Assembly (NCBI RefSeq): GCF_019430945.1
Contig: NZ_JAHYCB010000003.1
Span: 62,001 to 126,000 of the forward strand
Length of the DNA stretch: 64,000 nucleotides
Source: Neorhizobium populisoli
Lineage (GTDB): Bacteria; Pseudomonadota; Alphaproteobacteria; Rhizobiales; Rhizobiaceae
Reading direction: 5' to 3'
How positions within the stretch are numbered: the stretch's first letter is position 1; every line of letters begins with the position of its first letter. Shown here piece after piece: positions 1-7,280 of the stretch. Below the pieces are notes generated by a model that was not told where the DNA came from, searched no databases, and was given only the letters and a program-made list of their open reading frames with translations. The translations under genes and the position numbers were made by a program.

Positions 1-138
1 AATCACGACCAGCCCCGCATGGCAATAATGGGGCAAGATTGCCGCCCCCGTACAAACCATATCAAGCACTTGCTTGGCGCAACGTCCCCGCCCCATCCGC
101 TGCCCCTAGACTCCGGCCACCCGCAATGGAGAAAGACG

Positions 139-1167
139 ATGGCCGACACGACCAACAATCTCGCGATCCCCTTCATCCTGCCTTCGCAGGCTCAGAAGCA
201 CGTGACTCACAATGAAGCGCTGTTGAAGCTCGACGCGCTCGTGCATCTGACCATCGTCGACGAACTGTCCGCTCCGCCCTCCGCGCCGGCGGAAGGCAGC
301 AGCTACCTGATCTCAGCAACCCCGACCGGCATATGGACCGGCAAGGCCGGCCGGATCGCCTCCTGGCAGGACGGACACTGGAGCCTTGCCGAACCTCACC
401 GCGGCTGGCGCGCCTGGTTTGAATCGCTCGAGAAGCTCAAGGTATTTTCCGATCCTGGCTGGCGCGACATCCCCCTGCCTTCCGAAGGCAATGTCGACCG
501 CCTCGGCATCGGCACGACGCCCGACGCCACCAACCGCTTGGCAATCGCCTCCCCGGCAAGCCTCTTCACCCATGCTGGCAATGGCCATCAGATCAAGGTG
601 AACAAGGCCGCCACCGGCGATACCGCGTCCCTCCTCTTCCAGACCAATTGGACCGGACGCGCCGAAATGGGCCTTGCCGGCAGCAACGATTTCGCCATCA
701 AGGTCAGCGACGGCACTACCTGGAAGACCGGCCTTTCGATCTCCGCCGCCGGCCATGTCAGCCGGCCGAACCAACCTGCGGTTCGCGCCTACCGCACCGG
801 AACCAGCTTTTCGCCGACCGCCGGCCAGCAAAGCGGCTTCACGACATTCGCGCTGCAACAGGGTGGCTTTACCCTCGGCGCGGCGGCAGCCGGCGGGGGA
901 AATCGCGTGGTCATCCCGGTCGCCGGCCTCTATCTGGTGGCACTAAATGCCGCAGTATTGAGCTCTTCCGGTCACACTACCACACTTTTACTGAACGGCT
1001 CGCAGACGCTTTTTTCTTTGGATTGCGTTAGCGGCGGACCACAGATGCAGTCCTCAATGGGGATTTTCTCCCTTTCTGCGGGCGATTACCTCACTCTCGG
1101 GCATGCTGGTACCGCACAGCTCCTGATTGGTGGTTCGCGTACGGAGTTATCTTTAGCGATGCTTTGA
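139..1167 (+). CDS. DUF2793 phage/GTA tail-fibre-like protein with C1q-like C-terminus
   Basis: A 342-residue protein. The first 105 residues match the DUF2793 pattern (IPFILPSQAQKHVTHNEAL, then LVHLTIVDE), a module known from phage and gene-transfer-agent tail proteins. Residues 120-205 are a Gly/Asn-rich middle section (LGIGTTPDATNRLAI). About residues 212-342 read as a C1q/TNF-type beta jelly roll: VVIPVAGLYLVAL, alternating hydrophobic strands, then LSAGDYLTLGHAG. An in-frame upstream ATG exists at 19, but the ATG at 139 has GGAGAAAG just before it and begins exactly at the domain. No other phage gene is seen nearby, so this may be an unlinked receptor-binding fibre or a domesticated adhesin. 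The last 220 bases look richer in A/T than the rest. Role is inferred from family only. Confidence 0.75.
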   Translation: MADTTNNLAIPFILPSQAQKHVTHNEALLKLDALVHLTIVDELSAPPSAPAEGSSYLISATPTGIWTGKAGRIASWQDGHWSLAEPHRGWRAWFESLEKLKVFSDPGWRDIPLPSEGNVDRLGIGTTPDATNRLAIASPASLFTHAGNGHQIKVNKAATGDTASLLFQTNWTGRAEMGLAGSNDFAIKVSDGTTWKTGLSISAAGHVSRPNQPAVRAYRTGTSFSPTAGQQSGFTTFALQQGGFTLGAAAAGGGNRVVIPVAGLYLVALNAAVLSSSGHTTTLLLNGSQTLFSLDCVSGGPQMQSSMGIFSLSAGDYLTLGHAGTAQLLIGGSRTELSLAML

Positions 1168-1198
1168 TACCGCAGCGCGAAAAAGACTATCTTCAGCG

Positions 1199-1228
1199 TT
1201 AACCAGTCATTAACTTTGCTGATGACTC
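1199..1228. promoter_or_regulatory. CtrA box and GANTC site upstream of exoY
   Basis: Bases 1199-1213 read TTAA-N7-TTAA with a following C, a perfect match to the alphaproteobacterial CtrA recognition pattern. A GACTC (GANTC methylation) site lies at 1224-1228. The box ends about 73 bases before the exoY ATG, a normal distance for an activator or repressor site. Binding is inferred from the pattern alone. Confidence 0.6.
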
Positions 1229-1286
1229 GCGTGATAAGGTGTTATATTAAGGGTCATTGCTTGCCGGCGGGGGCTGGAAAGGTATC

Positions 1287-2033
1287 ATGCGGGTGACTGG
1301 TTTGAGCGTTTCTGATCTGCACAACAATACCGTCTATATGCCTTCCAGCAGCAGGGAACTGCAGTTGCCGAGGCCAGTGGAAATTCGTGAAGCCGCGGTC
1401 GCAGCATTGCCCGTCAGCCGTGATTTTCCGCTACAGGCTGCCATGAAGCGTATGATCGATATCGGCATATCTCTGACGGCAATCCTCGTGTTGTCGCCGG
1501 TTCTGCTGCTCGTGGCGCTTCTGATCCGGTTCGACAGCCCCGGCCCTGCCCTGTTCACCCAGGTGCGCTGGGGCAAGGACTGCCGCAAAATCCGCGTTTA
1601 TAAGTTCCGCTCCATGCGCACCGACCTTGGCGATTCCACAGGTGTCGCCCAGACGGTGAAGAACGATCCGCGCATCACCCGCATCGGCGCGATCATCCGC
1701 AAGACCAATATCGACGAACTGCCGCAGCTCCTGAACGTCCTGAAGGGCGACATGTCGCTCGTCGGCCCCCGTTGCCATGCGATCGGCATGCTCGCCGCCG
1801 GAATTCCCTACGAGGATCTCGTTCCGAACTATCATCGCCGCCATTCGGTGAAGCCGGGCATGACCGGTTTGGCACAGATGCGCGGCCTGCGCGGCCCGAC
1901 CGACCGTCCCGGCAAGGCGCGCGCCCGCATAGCCTCCGACCTCCACTACATCGACAACTTTTCGGTCCTGCTCGACCTGCGCATCATGTTCGGCACCGTC
2001 CTTGCCGAAGTTCGCGGTGGCAAGGGCTTCTGA
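1287..2033 (+). CDS. exoY: ExoY-like undecaprenyl-phosphate sugar-1-phosphate transferase
   Basis: A 248-residue bacterial sugar transferase. It should move a sugar-1-phosphate from a UDP-sugar onto undecaprenyl phosphate at the inner membrane, the first step of exopolysaccharide repeat-unit assembly. A membrane segment ([20 protein letters not shown], about residues 60-80) follows the RMIDI start of the conserved domain. Then come the family blocks [34 protein letters not shown] (here [14 protein letters not shown]), GDMSLVGPR and KPGMTGLAQ. The ATG at 1287 is preceded by GGAAAGG; a TTG further upstream has no such site. The gene stands alone rather than in an exo cluster, with a CtrA box in front. 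The exact sugar and polymer cannot be told from sequence. Confidence 0.85.
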   Translation: MRVTGLSVSDLHNNTVYMPSSSRELQLPRPVEIREAAVAALPVSRDFPLQAAMKRMIDIGISLTAILVLSPVLLLVALLIRFDSPGPALFTQVRWGKDCRKIRVYKFRSMRTDLGDSTGVAQTVKNDPRITRIGAIIRKTNIDELPQLLNVLKGDMSLVGPRCHAIGMLAAGIPYEDLVPNYHRRHSVKPGMTGLAQMRGLRGPTDRPGKARARIASDLHYIDNFSVLLDLRIMFGTVLAEVRGGKGF

Positions 2034-2056
2034 TCACTGCATTTTTCCGTTTTGAC

Positions 2057-2078
2057 CGGGCCGCCTTCGTGCGGCCCG
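2057..2078 (+). terminator. Hairpin downstream of exoY
   Basis: An 8-bp perfect GC stem (CGGGCCGC paired with GCGGCCCG) with a 6-base loop lies 24 bases after the exoY stop. There is no clear T-run after it, so it may be a weak terminator or an mRNA-stabilising hairpin. Confidence 0.45.
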
Positions 2079-2173
2079 CTTGCGTTTCAGGGCCTGAAAT
2101 CCAGGCCGTATTGCCCCAAGCTGGGACACGCAATGCGATTATCGTCACAGTCTCGACAAATGCCGCGACCTGT

Positions 2174-2237
2174 TTAGTCAAATGTTAAAACTGGGACGCT
2201 AGGCTCTACGACGTGGTCTTGTGTTGTGTAGAGAGTC
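2174..2237. promoter_or_regulatory. CtrA-like box and GANTC site upstream of sciP
   Basis: Bases 2174-2188 read TTAG-N7-TTAA, one mismatch from the CtrA pattern, 51 bases before the sciP ATG. A GAGTC (GANTC) site at 2233-2237 ends two bases before that ATG. In Caulobacter, sciP transcription is activated by CtrA, so the arrangement fits a conserved loop; use here is inferred. Confidence 0.5.
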
Positions 2238-2239
2238 CA

Positions 2240-2515
2240 ATGACCGAAATGATACGTCCCCGAGTTAAATATGTCATCGGCCCCGATGGCAGCCCGCTGA
2301 CGATTGCGGATCTTCCGCCGGCCAATACGCGCCGCTGGGTTATCCGCCGGAAGGCAGAAGTGGTAGCCGCGGTTCGAGGTGGCCTGTTGAGCTTGGAAGA
2401 AGCCTGCGAGCGTTATACGCTCACCGTCGAAGAATTCCTGTCCTGGCAGGCCTCCATCAACGATCATGGCCTTGCTGGCTTGCGCACCACACGCATCCAG
2501 CAATATCGCCATTAG
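2240..2515 (+). CDS. sciP: SciP, CtrA-inhibiting DUF1153 protein
   Basis: A 91-residue DUF1153 protein, the usual size for SciP. In Caulobacter SciP binds CtrA at target promoters and blocks RNA polymerase recruitment, limiting CtrA output in G1 cells. Visible family features are the N-terminal VKYVIGPDGSPLTIADLP, the helix-turn-helix-like middle RRWVIRRKAEVVAAVRGGLL, and SLEEACERYTLTVEEFLSWQ. The ATG at 2240 (MTEMIRPR) is chosen because it begins the conserved sequence; a GTG 27 bases upstream is also in frame. The gene lies 1.8 kb from ctrA with a CtrA-like box in its promoter and a strong terminator behind it. Confidence 0.9.
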   Translation: MTEMIRPRVKYVIGPDGSPLTIADLPPANTRRWVIRRKAEVVAAVRGGLLSLEEACERYTLTVEEFLSWQASINDHGLAGLRTTRIQQYRH

Positions 2516-2566
2516 CGTCGAATTCGCGGGGAGAGATCTCCCCGTCCGGAATGCCCGGGGAAATTC

Positions 2567-2602
2567 AAAAGTGCCGCTGCAGAGAGATGCAACGGCACTT
2601 TT
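2567..2602. terminator. Bidirectional terminator between sciP and the PqiA-like gene
   Basis: An inverted repeat AAAAGTGCCG-c-TGCA / TGCA-a-CGGCACTTTT with a 6-base loop lies between two convergent genes. T-runs flank the stem on either strand, so it can end transcription both ways. A second, smaller hairpin (CGGGGAGA / TCTCCCCG) lies at 2527-2544. Confidence 0.75.
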
Positions 2603-2618
2603 CAGTTTGCCTGTGGTA

Positions 2619-3092
2619 TTATGCAGCCGGAGGTTCTTCGGCAGGGGCGGAAACCAGCGCAGGCAACAGGCCTGCGATCAGGGTGGAAGCCGCATAAAAC
2701 CAAAGCCCGGGCTGCGAAACCGCGCTTGCCAGACCACTGCTTTTCGCCGCGAAGACCACGATCGCCACCAGCATCACATCCATCATAGACCACTTGGAAA
2801 GATGCGGCATCACGCGGCGGAGAAACCCATTCTCCCCTCCTCGCCCCCAAAGCTGAAGACCGATTCCGGCCAGCTTGACGACCGGGAAAGCGATAGAGAA
2901 CAAACCGACCACCAGCGACAGGGCAATGTCGCCATCCCGGAAGAGTGCATCCACGAGTTCGATCAGCGACGGCGTTTCTTCAAAGAAATAGAGCGTGTCG
3001 AACCGGATGATCGGCAGGAAAAGCCCGAGAACGAGGCAGACCGCGGCGGTCAGGAAAAGCACCGGCCCAAGCCAGATCTTCATTCTCTTCAT
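2619..3092 (-). CDS. Paraquat-inducible protein A (PqiA-like) membrane protein
   Basis: A 157-residue integral membrane protein. Hydrophobic segments are visible near residues 8-28 (VLFLTAAVCLVLGLFLPII), 57-82 (IALSLVVGLFSIAFPVVKLAGI), 104-120 (MMDVMLVAIVVFAA) and 128-148. The KWSMMDVMLVAIVVF segment is characteristic of PqiA domains, which work with MCE-domain proteins in inter-membrane lipid transport. Here only one short PqiA unit exists and no MCE (pqiB) gene is adjacent. It is convergent with sciP and divergent from the small acetyltransferase. Membrane location is clear; function is inferred from family. Confidence 0.7.
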   Translation of the reverse strand: MKRMKIWLGPVLFLTAAVCLVLGLFLPIIRFDTLYFFEETPSLIELVDALFRDGDIALSLVVGLFSIAFPVVKLAGIGLQLWGRGGENGFLRRVMPHLSKWSMMDVMLVAIVVFAAKSSGLASAVSQPGLWFYAASTLIAGLLPALVSAPAEEPPAA

Positions 3093-3186
3093 TGACGCTC
3101 CGTCACCCCGTACCTTCGCCCGCGACTATTTCCGTTCGGCCCGTCCCGTATTACATCATCGATAAAGAGATGAAAGCGAGGCTGGA

Positions 3187-3465
3187 ATGAACATCACGGA
3201 TGAAGAAACCAAATCGGGCGGACGTTATGTGGCGGAAGTCGATGGTCATGTCGGTGAAATGACCTATTCGCGCGCCTCTCCGGAACTGATCATCATCGAT
3301 CACACAGGCGTCCCGGATGCTCTTCGCGGCAAGGGTGTCGGCCAGGCGCTCGCCGAACACGCCGTGCAGGAAGCTCGAAAAGGTGGATGGAAGGTCATTC
3401 CGCTCTGCCCGTTCTTCAAGGCACAGGTGCAGCGCCATCCGGAATGGCAGGATATCCTGAAATGA
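3187..3465 (+). CDS. Small GNAT-fold N-acetyltransferase
   Basis: A 92-residue protein matching the minimal GNAT family of about 80-100 residues. Features are a strand pair (GEMTYSRASPELIIIDHTGV), the acetyl-CoA loop LRGKGVGQALAEHAVQEAR, and the terminal KVIPLCPFFKAQVQRHPEW block typical of this short family. Members are predicted acetyl-CoA-dependent acyltransferases whose substrate is generally unknown. The ATG is preceded by GCGAGGCTGGA. It is divergent from the PqiA-like gene and convergent with the FliJ-like gene, with a terminator after it. Confidence 0.8.
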   Translation: MNITDEETKSGGRYVAEVDGHVGEMTYSRASPELIIIDHTGVPDALRGKGVGQALAEHAVQEARKGGWKVIPLCPFFKAQVQRHPEWQDILK

Positions 3466-3525
3466 CGACCCGTTCGGCCCGGCAATCAGCCGGGAAACGT
3501 TAACGGGAAAATTAAAAACGGAAAT

Positions 3526-3560
3526 GGGGCGCAGGCGCCTAGGCGCCGCCCCGCATTTTT
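3526..3560. terminator. Terminator between the GNAT and FliJ-like genes
   Basis: A strong GC stem-loop built around the palindrome GGCGCC-TA-GGCGCC, extended by outer GGGGC/GCCCC arms, is followed by ATTTTT on the plus strand. A run of A residues before it serves as a T-run for the minus strand. It sits between two convergent genes. Confidence 0.7.
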
Positions 3561-3588
3561 CTTCCGTATCGTGCGGCCCGCTCCGTTT

Positions 3589-3939
3589 TTAAGCGCGGGC
3601 GCGCATTCCGCCATCACGTTCTTCGAGAGCAGAGGCTTTAGCGAATTCCGCTTCGGCTTCCTCCAGAGAAAGCTCGGCGGCTTCCTGCTGAACTCTCAAT
3701 TCGCGAATCGACACCTGCAAATTGTCCGCGCGCTGGCGTGCCGCCTTTGCAAAGGTCGGATAAGCAAAGTGATTCGGGTCCGTAATGCCGGACTTTTTCT
3801 CTTCCAGAGTGATCTGGTGCTCGAGCTCTTTAGCCATTCGCTCGAATTCGGCCATCATCATCTGCAATTGCTGCAGCTGACGACGCTTTTCGTTAACCTG
3901 AAATGATTTCAGGCGAACCAGGCTGTCACGCGACTTCAT
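3589..3939 (-). CDS. fliJ: FliJ-like flagellar export coiled-coil protein
   Basis: A 116-residue, almost wholly helical, charged protein (LQQLQMMMAEFERMAKEL, then LRVQQEAAELSLEEAEAEF) that reads as one long antiparallel coiled coil. This fits FliJ, the cytoplasmic chaperone/escort of the flagellar export ATPase, and a FliJ-like gene next to ctrA is, from memory, common in Rhizobiales. The ATG at 3939 (MKSRDSLVRLK) is chosen over the one at 3969 because GGAG lies 8 bases before it and the coiled coil begins there. It is divergent from ctrA and shares its long regulatory region. Coiled coils are easy to over-call, so the FliJ identity is moderate. Confidence 0.6.
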   Translation of the reverse strand: MKSRDSLVRLKSFQVNEKRRQLQQLQMMMAEFERMAKELEHQITLEEKKSGITDPNHFAYPTFAKAARQRADNLQVSIRELRVQQEAAELSLEEAEAEFAKASALEERDGGMRARA

Positions 3940-3969
3940 ACGCAATACTCCGTGGATAGCGAGACCCAT

Positions 3970-4362
3970 GGCCCTGTATCCAGATTGTTACACTCTGGAC
4001 CGAAAATATTTCCGCGGCGTTAATAATTTGGCCTCCGCGTTAACCTTTCGTTTACGGGCATCATTAATGATAAGCCCGATCGTTTAAGGGTAGGTAAATG
4101 CCAGGGCCGATTTGGCCTCGACAATGTCTGAGTCGAATGAATCACTTAGCAGGTTTTCCTCATCTGCTGATTCATTCTTGGTGATGGCCAATCCTCAAAA
4201 GAAAACAGGTTGATACTAATTTTGCTTAACGAAATGATGCACCTTGTCAGGCTTGCTCATAATTTGTTAACCATTTAGTGGCAGCTTCCAAATCAGGCAC
4301 AGTCTGGATCCGTATCGAGTAAGGGGGCAAAAAAACCTTACGCGGCGGTAAAGGGGAAAAAT
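3970..4362. promoter_or_regulatory. ctrA / fliJ-like divergent regulatory region with CtrA-like box and three GANTC sites
   Basis: A 393-base AT-richer region without genes between two divergent starts. It holds a TTAA-N7-TTTA element at 4040-4054 (one mismatch from the CtrA pattern) and three GANTC sites close together: GAGTC 4130-4134, GAATC 4139-4143 and GATTC 4169-4173. Further isolated TTAA half-sites occur (for example around 4226 and 4267). In other alphaproteobacteria, ctrA transcription responds to CcrM methylation and to CtrA itself, so these are plausible control sites. An AAAGGGG sequence shortly before the ATG serves as ribosome binding site for ctrA. Confidence 0.6.
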
Positions 4363-5064
4363 ATGCGGGTTCTACTCATCGAAGATGACAGCGCGACGGC
4401 CCAGTCCATCGAGCTGATGCTGAAATCGGAAAGCTTCAACGTCTACACCACCGATCTCGGTGAGGAAGGCGTCGATCTTGGTAAACTGTACGACTACGAT
4501 ATCATTCTTCTCGACCTCAATCTCCCCGACATGTCGGGTTATGAAGTGCTCCGCACTCTGAGACTTTCGAAGGTCAAGACGCCGATCCTTATCCTCTCGG
4601 GTATGGCCGGCATCGAAGACAAGGTCCGTGGTCTCGGCTTTGGCGCCGACGACTACATGACCAAGCCGTTCCACAAGGACGAACTGGTTGCCCGTATCCA
4701 CGCCATCGTGCGTCGTTCGAAGGGCCATGCCCAGTCGATCATCGTCACCGGCGAACTGATCGTTAACCTCGACGCCAAGACCGTCGAAGTCGGCGGCCAG
4801 CGGGTCCACCTGACGGGCAAGGAATACCAGATGCTGGAGCTCCTCTCGCTCCGCAAGGGTACGACCCTTACCAAGGAGATGTTCCTGAACCACCTTTACG
4901 GTGGCATGGACGAGCCAGAACTGAAGATTATCGACGTTTTCATCTGCAAGCTGCGCAAGAAGCTCGCAAATGCTGCCGGCGGCGCCAACTACATCGAAAC
5001 CGTCTGGGGCCGTGGCTACGTGCTGCGCGAGCCGGATGGCGCCGAGCTCGCCGAAACCGCCTGA
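4363..5064 (+). CDS. ctrA: CtrA, master cell-cycle response regulator
   Basis: A 233-residue OmpR-family regulator. The receiver domain (residues 1-115) starts [20 protein letters not shown], carries the acidic pocket E7-D8-D9, phosphoacceptor D51 ([20 protein letters not shown]) and the lysine of TKPFHKDEL. The C-terminal winged helix contains [20 protein letters not shown] and [12 protein letters not shown]. The end (GAELAETA) finishes in small hydrophobic residues, as in CtrA proteins degraded by ClpXP. CtrA binds TTAA-N7-TTAA sites and controls division, motility and envelope genes; here it receives phosphate through ChpT, encoded 0.6 kb downstream. In Rhizobiales it is essential in several species. 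Confidence 0.97.
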   Translation: MRVLLIEDDSATAQSIELMLKSESFNVYTTDLGEEGVDLGKLYDYDIILLDLNLPDMSGYEVLRTLRLSKVKTPILILSGMAGIEDKVRGLGFGADDYMTKPFHKDELVARIHAIVRRSKGHAQSIIVTGELIVNLDAKTVEVGGQRVHLTGKEYQMLELLSLRKGTTLTKEMFLNHLYGGMDEPELKIIDVFICKLRKKLANAAGGANYIETVWGRGYVLREPDGAELAETA

Positions 5065-5085
5065 TCTGCCGCCCTCCCCTTATCA

Positions 5086-5124
5086 AAAACGCCCGTCTGG
5101 TCATCCCGGCGGGCGTTTTGTTTT
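5086..5124 (+). terminator. Rho-independent terminator of ctrA
   Basis: AAAACGCCCG pairs with CGGGCGTTTT around a 14-base loop, followed by GTTTTG. It begins 22 bases after the ctrA stop. Confidence 0.8.
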
Positions 5125-5195
5125 GCGCAAAATATAGGGCTCAATAAAAAACGGCAGCCGATGCTGCCGCAGTCAATCCGTCCGGTGATTGGGGT

Positions 5196-5558
5196 TCAAG
5201 CCGCCTGTGCAAGTCCGGCAAAAACGGAAGTCAGGATCTTGCGGTCGAACGGCTTCAGCAGAAAATCGTCGGCACCGGCGCGCTTACCGACCATCATCTT
5301 CTTCAGATCGGCCTCGATCACGCAGTAGAAAATCCGCACGCCCTTGCCGTTCGGCATGGCGCGCACCTGGGCGATCAGGTCGAGAGCACCCTCGAGAGCG
5401 GCGTCGACGATCAGCAGTCCGGGAATTTCGGCGCGGCAGCGTGATACAGCTTCCTGCGCGCTTGCGGCCTCCACGACCACGAAACCCAGTTCCGACAGAA
5501 TACGCTTGCCCACTTTTCGAACGACATCCGAACCGTCGGCGATCATCAACCGCTGCAT
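5196..5558 (-). CDS. Stand-alone receiver protein with degenerate active site
   Basis: A 120-residue single receiver domain with no output domain. The fold pattern is clear: MQRLMIADGSDVVRKVGKRI, phosphoacceptor D52 in LLIVDAALEGALDL, and K102 in FLLKPFDRK. It departs from the consensus: the usual acidic pair is reduced to one Asp (D8), the switch Thr/Ser is replaced (VRIFYCVIEAD), and the D-x-x-MPxMDG loop is absent. It lies 133 bases downstream of chpT on the same strand and convergent with ctrA, so it may act in the same phosphorelay, possibly as a phosphate sink or a phosphorylation-independent adaptor. It does not look like CpdR or DivK. Confidence 0.75.
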   Translation of the reverse strand: MQRLMIADGSDVVRKVGKRILSELGFVVVEAASAQEAVSRCRAEIPGLLIVDAALEGALDLIAQVRAMPNGKGVRIFYCVIEADLKKMMVGKRAGADDFLLKPFDRKILTSVFAGLAQAA

Positions 5559-5691
5559 CGCGTTCCCCCTTGATGCCAGCCGCCCCTCTCGGGACCAGGA
5601 ATTTCACATTAGGGGGAGTGCGCTAATGAATGGTTACCTAAACAAAGCAGGCCTCGGTGTTCCGAGGCCAACTTCAAGATATCACCAAAGA

Positions 5692-6339
5692 TCAGGCGGC
5701 GACCGTTTCCGCAATGAAGACGATCTTGTCTTCGGACACAACATGTTTCAGGTCCATGCCGCATTCTTCGGCCAGGAGAACCGTATAGTAGGGCTGGATC
5801 GAATGGGCATCGATCGGCTCTTCCAGCGTGCCGTTGGCGATCTCGACGAACTTGGCCGGTACGCGCATCATCCGGCCCTTCACGGTAAGCGTGAACTTCG
5901 CGTCGTATTCCGGATTTTCCAGCACCACTTCGACGGAGCCGCCACGCGGAATGCCGGCATAAGCGACGAGGAAGAGATTGAGCAGCAGCTTGACGCGGTT
6001 TTTCGGGATGATCGCCCGCGGACCGCTCCAGGTCACTTCGGTCTTCTTCTCCGCAGCGGCAAAGTCCATGGCGGCTTTTTCGGCCTCGCCGGTATCGATT
6101 GAGGCGCCGACCGAGCCGGAGGCCCCGAAAGCAAGCCGGGCGAACTTGAGGCGGACCGAAGCATTGAGCGCCGAAGTGCGAATCAGGTCGAGTGCATCGC
6201 TGTCGGCAGCGCCCTCGTCGAGGAGCTCGAGACCGTTGTTGATCGCACCGACCGGGGAGATCACGTCATGGCAGACCCTGCTGCACAGAAGCGCCGCGAG
6301 ATCCGGCCCGGCAAGGGTAAGGTTCGGGTTCTTCGGCAT
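5692..6339 (-). CDS. chpT: ChpT histidine phosphotransferase
   Basis: A 215-residue protein with a DHp-like helical hairpin and a degenerate HATPase-like C-terminal domain. The phosphorylatable H24 sits in LCSRVCHDVISPVGAINNGL, the signature of ChpT. The C-terminal half (NRVKLLLNLFLVAYAGIPRGG) resembles a kinase ATP-binding domain without its ATP motifs. ChpT passes phosphate from the hybrid kinase CckA to CtrA and CpdR. Its position 0.6 kb from ctrA and next to a receiver gene fits that role. It is divergent from the DUF1134 gene. Confidence 0.93.
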   Translation of the reverse strand: MPKNPNLTLAGPDLAALLCSRVCHDVISPVGAINNGLELLDEGAADSDALDLIRTSALNASVRLKFARLAFGASGSVGASIDTGEAEKAAMDFAAAEKKTEVTWSGPRAIIPKNRVKLLLNLFLVAYAGIPRGGSVEVVLENPEYDAKFTLTVKGRMMRVPAKFVEIANGTLEEPIDAHSIQPYYTVLLAEECGMDLKHVVSEDKIVFIAETVAA

Positions 6340-6439
6340 TCATGTCTCCTGTTTCGCGAATAGCGCCTGATTTCGCATACCACGCTAACATTGCGTGGAG
6401 ATGGTGGAACATCCGCGGCCATAATGACACCATATTTGG

Positions 6440-6454
6440 TAAACCGATTGTTAA
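6440..6454. promoter_or_regulatory. Weak CtrA-like half-site pair between chpT and the DUF1134 gene
   Basis: The plus strand reads TAAA-N7-TTAA, which on the minus strand is TTAA-N7-TTTA, the same one-mismatch form seen before ctrA. It lies 101 bases before the chpT ATG and 33 bases before the DUF1134 ATG. With short degenerate motifs a chance match is possible. Confidence 0.3.
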
Positions 6455-6486
6455 GACCATACCCGCAAAATGAGGGAGCCTTAAGC

Positions 6487-7125
6487 ATGATGCGAAAGGC
6501 ATGGTTCTGGATGATACAATCGATGGGTCTGACTATGCGCATCCACACGTATTCCGCCTTCGCACGCTTCTGCGCGACGATGTTTGCAGTGATCGCAACC
6601 GCGACCTTCTTCGCCGCTCCTGCCGCAGCCCAACAGGGTGCGAACCAGTATTCGGCGCAGGAAATCGTCGATGCCGGTCACGGATTCTTCGGCTCGACCA
6701 GCGGTGGGCTCGCCAAGGTCGTCGAGAACGCATTTTCGAAATACGGCCTGCCGAACGGTTATATCCTGGGACAGGAGGGTTCGGGCGCATTCATCGCCGG
6801 CCTCACCTATGGCGAGGGCGAGCTTTATACGAAGAATGCCGGCCAGCATCCGGTCTTCTGGCAGGGTCCTTCGCTCGGCATCGATTACGGCGGCCAGGGC
6901 ACCCGCGCCATGATGCTGGTCTACGACCTCCCCTCGGTAAACAGCCTCTATGCCCGTTTCGGCGGCGTCTCGGGCTCGGCTTTCGTGGTCGCCGGCGTCG
7001 GCATGACCGTGCTGCGCAACAACAACGTCATCCTTGTGCCGATCCGCACCGGCCTCGGTGCGCGCCTCGGCATCAATGTGGGCTACCTGAAGCTCACCCA
7101 GTCACCCACCTGGAACCCTTTCTGA
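6487..7125 (+). CDS. DUF1134 exported protein
   Basis: A 212-residue protein with an N-terminal signal peptide: a charged start, hydrophobic FAVIATATFFAAPAAA and a probable cut after AAAQ near residue 48. The mature part is Gly-rich and matches the DUF1134 family (YSAQEIVDAGHGFFGSTSGG, YGLPNGYILGQEGSGAFIAG, YDLPSVNSLYARFGGVSGSA). The family is common in alphaproteobacteria, periplasmic or envelope-linked, with no established function. Start 6487 is chosen for the GAGGGAG sequence before it; a shorter start at 6535 would still keep the signal peptide. It is divergent from chpT. Confidence 0.8.
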   Translation: MMRKAWFWMIQSMGLTMRIHTYSAFARFCATMFAVIATATFFAAPAAAQQGANQYSAQEIVDAGHGFFGSTSGGLAKVVENAFSKYGLPNGYILGQEGSGAFIAGLTYGEGELYTKNAGQHPVFWQGPSLGIDYGGQGTRAMMLVYDLPSVNSLYARFGGVSGSAFVVAGVGMTVLRNNNVILVPIRTGLGARLGINVGYLKLTQSPTWNPF

Positions 7126-7280
7126 GATCGGACATTATCCTCTCCGGGCAACGGAGGGGACCCGATGCATTTTACCATATCGCGCGACTTAACTGTCATT
7201 TCGCCATGCGGCGCTTGCCGCTTGCATGCGCTCATGCTTAAAAAGCAGACATATTCCCATCCCAGTGAAACGGCGTCGTC

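Noticed and set aside
1..138. Possible extension of the DUF2793 protein to the ATG at 19
   Set aside because: The extra 40 residues are unconserved Pro/His-rich sequence, and a good ribosome binding site precedes the ATG at 139.
3500..3515. TTAA-N8-TTAA after the small GNAT gene, considered as a CtrA box
   Set aside because: The spacer is eight bases, not seven, and it lies between two convergent gene ends where no promoter is expected.
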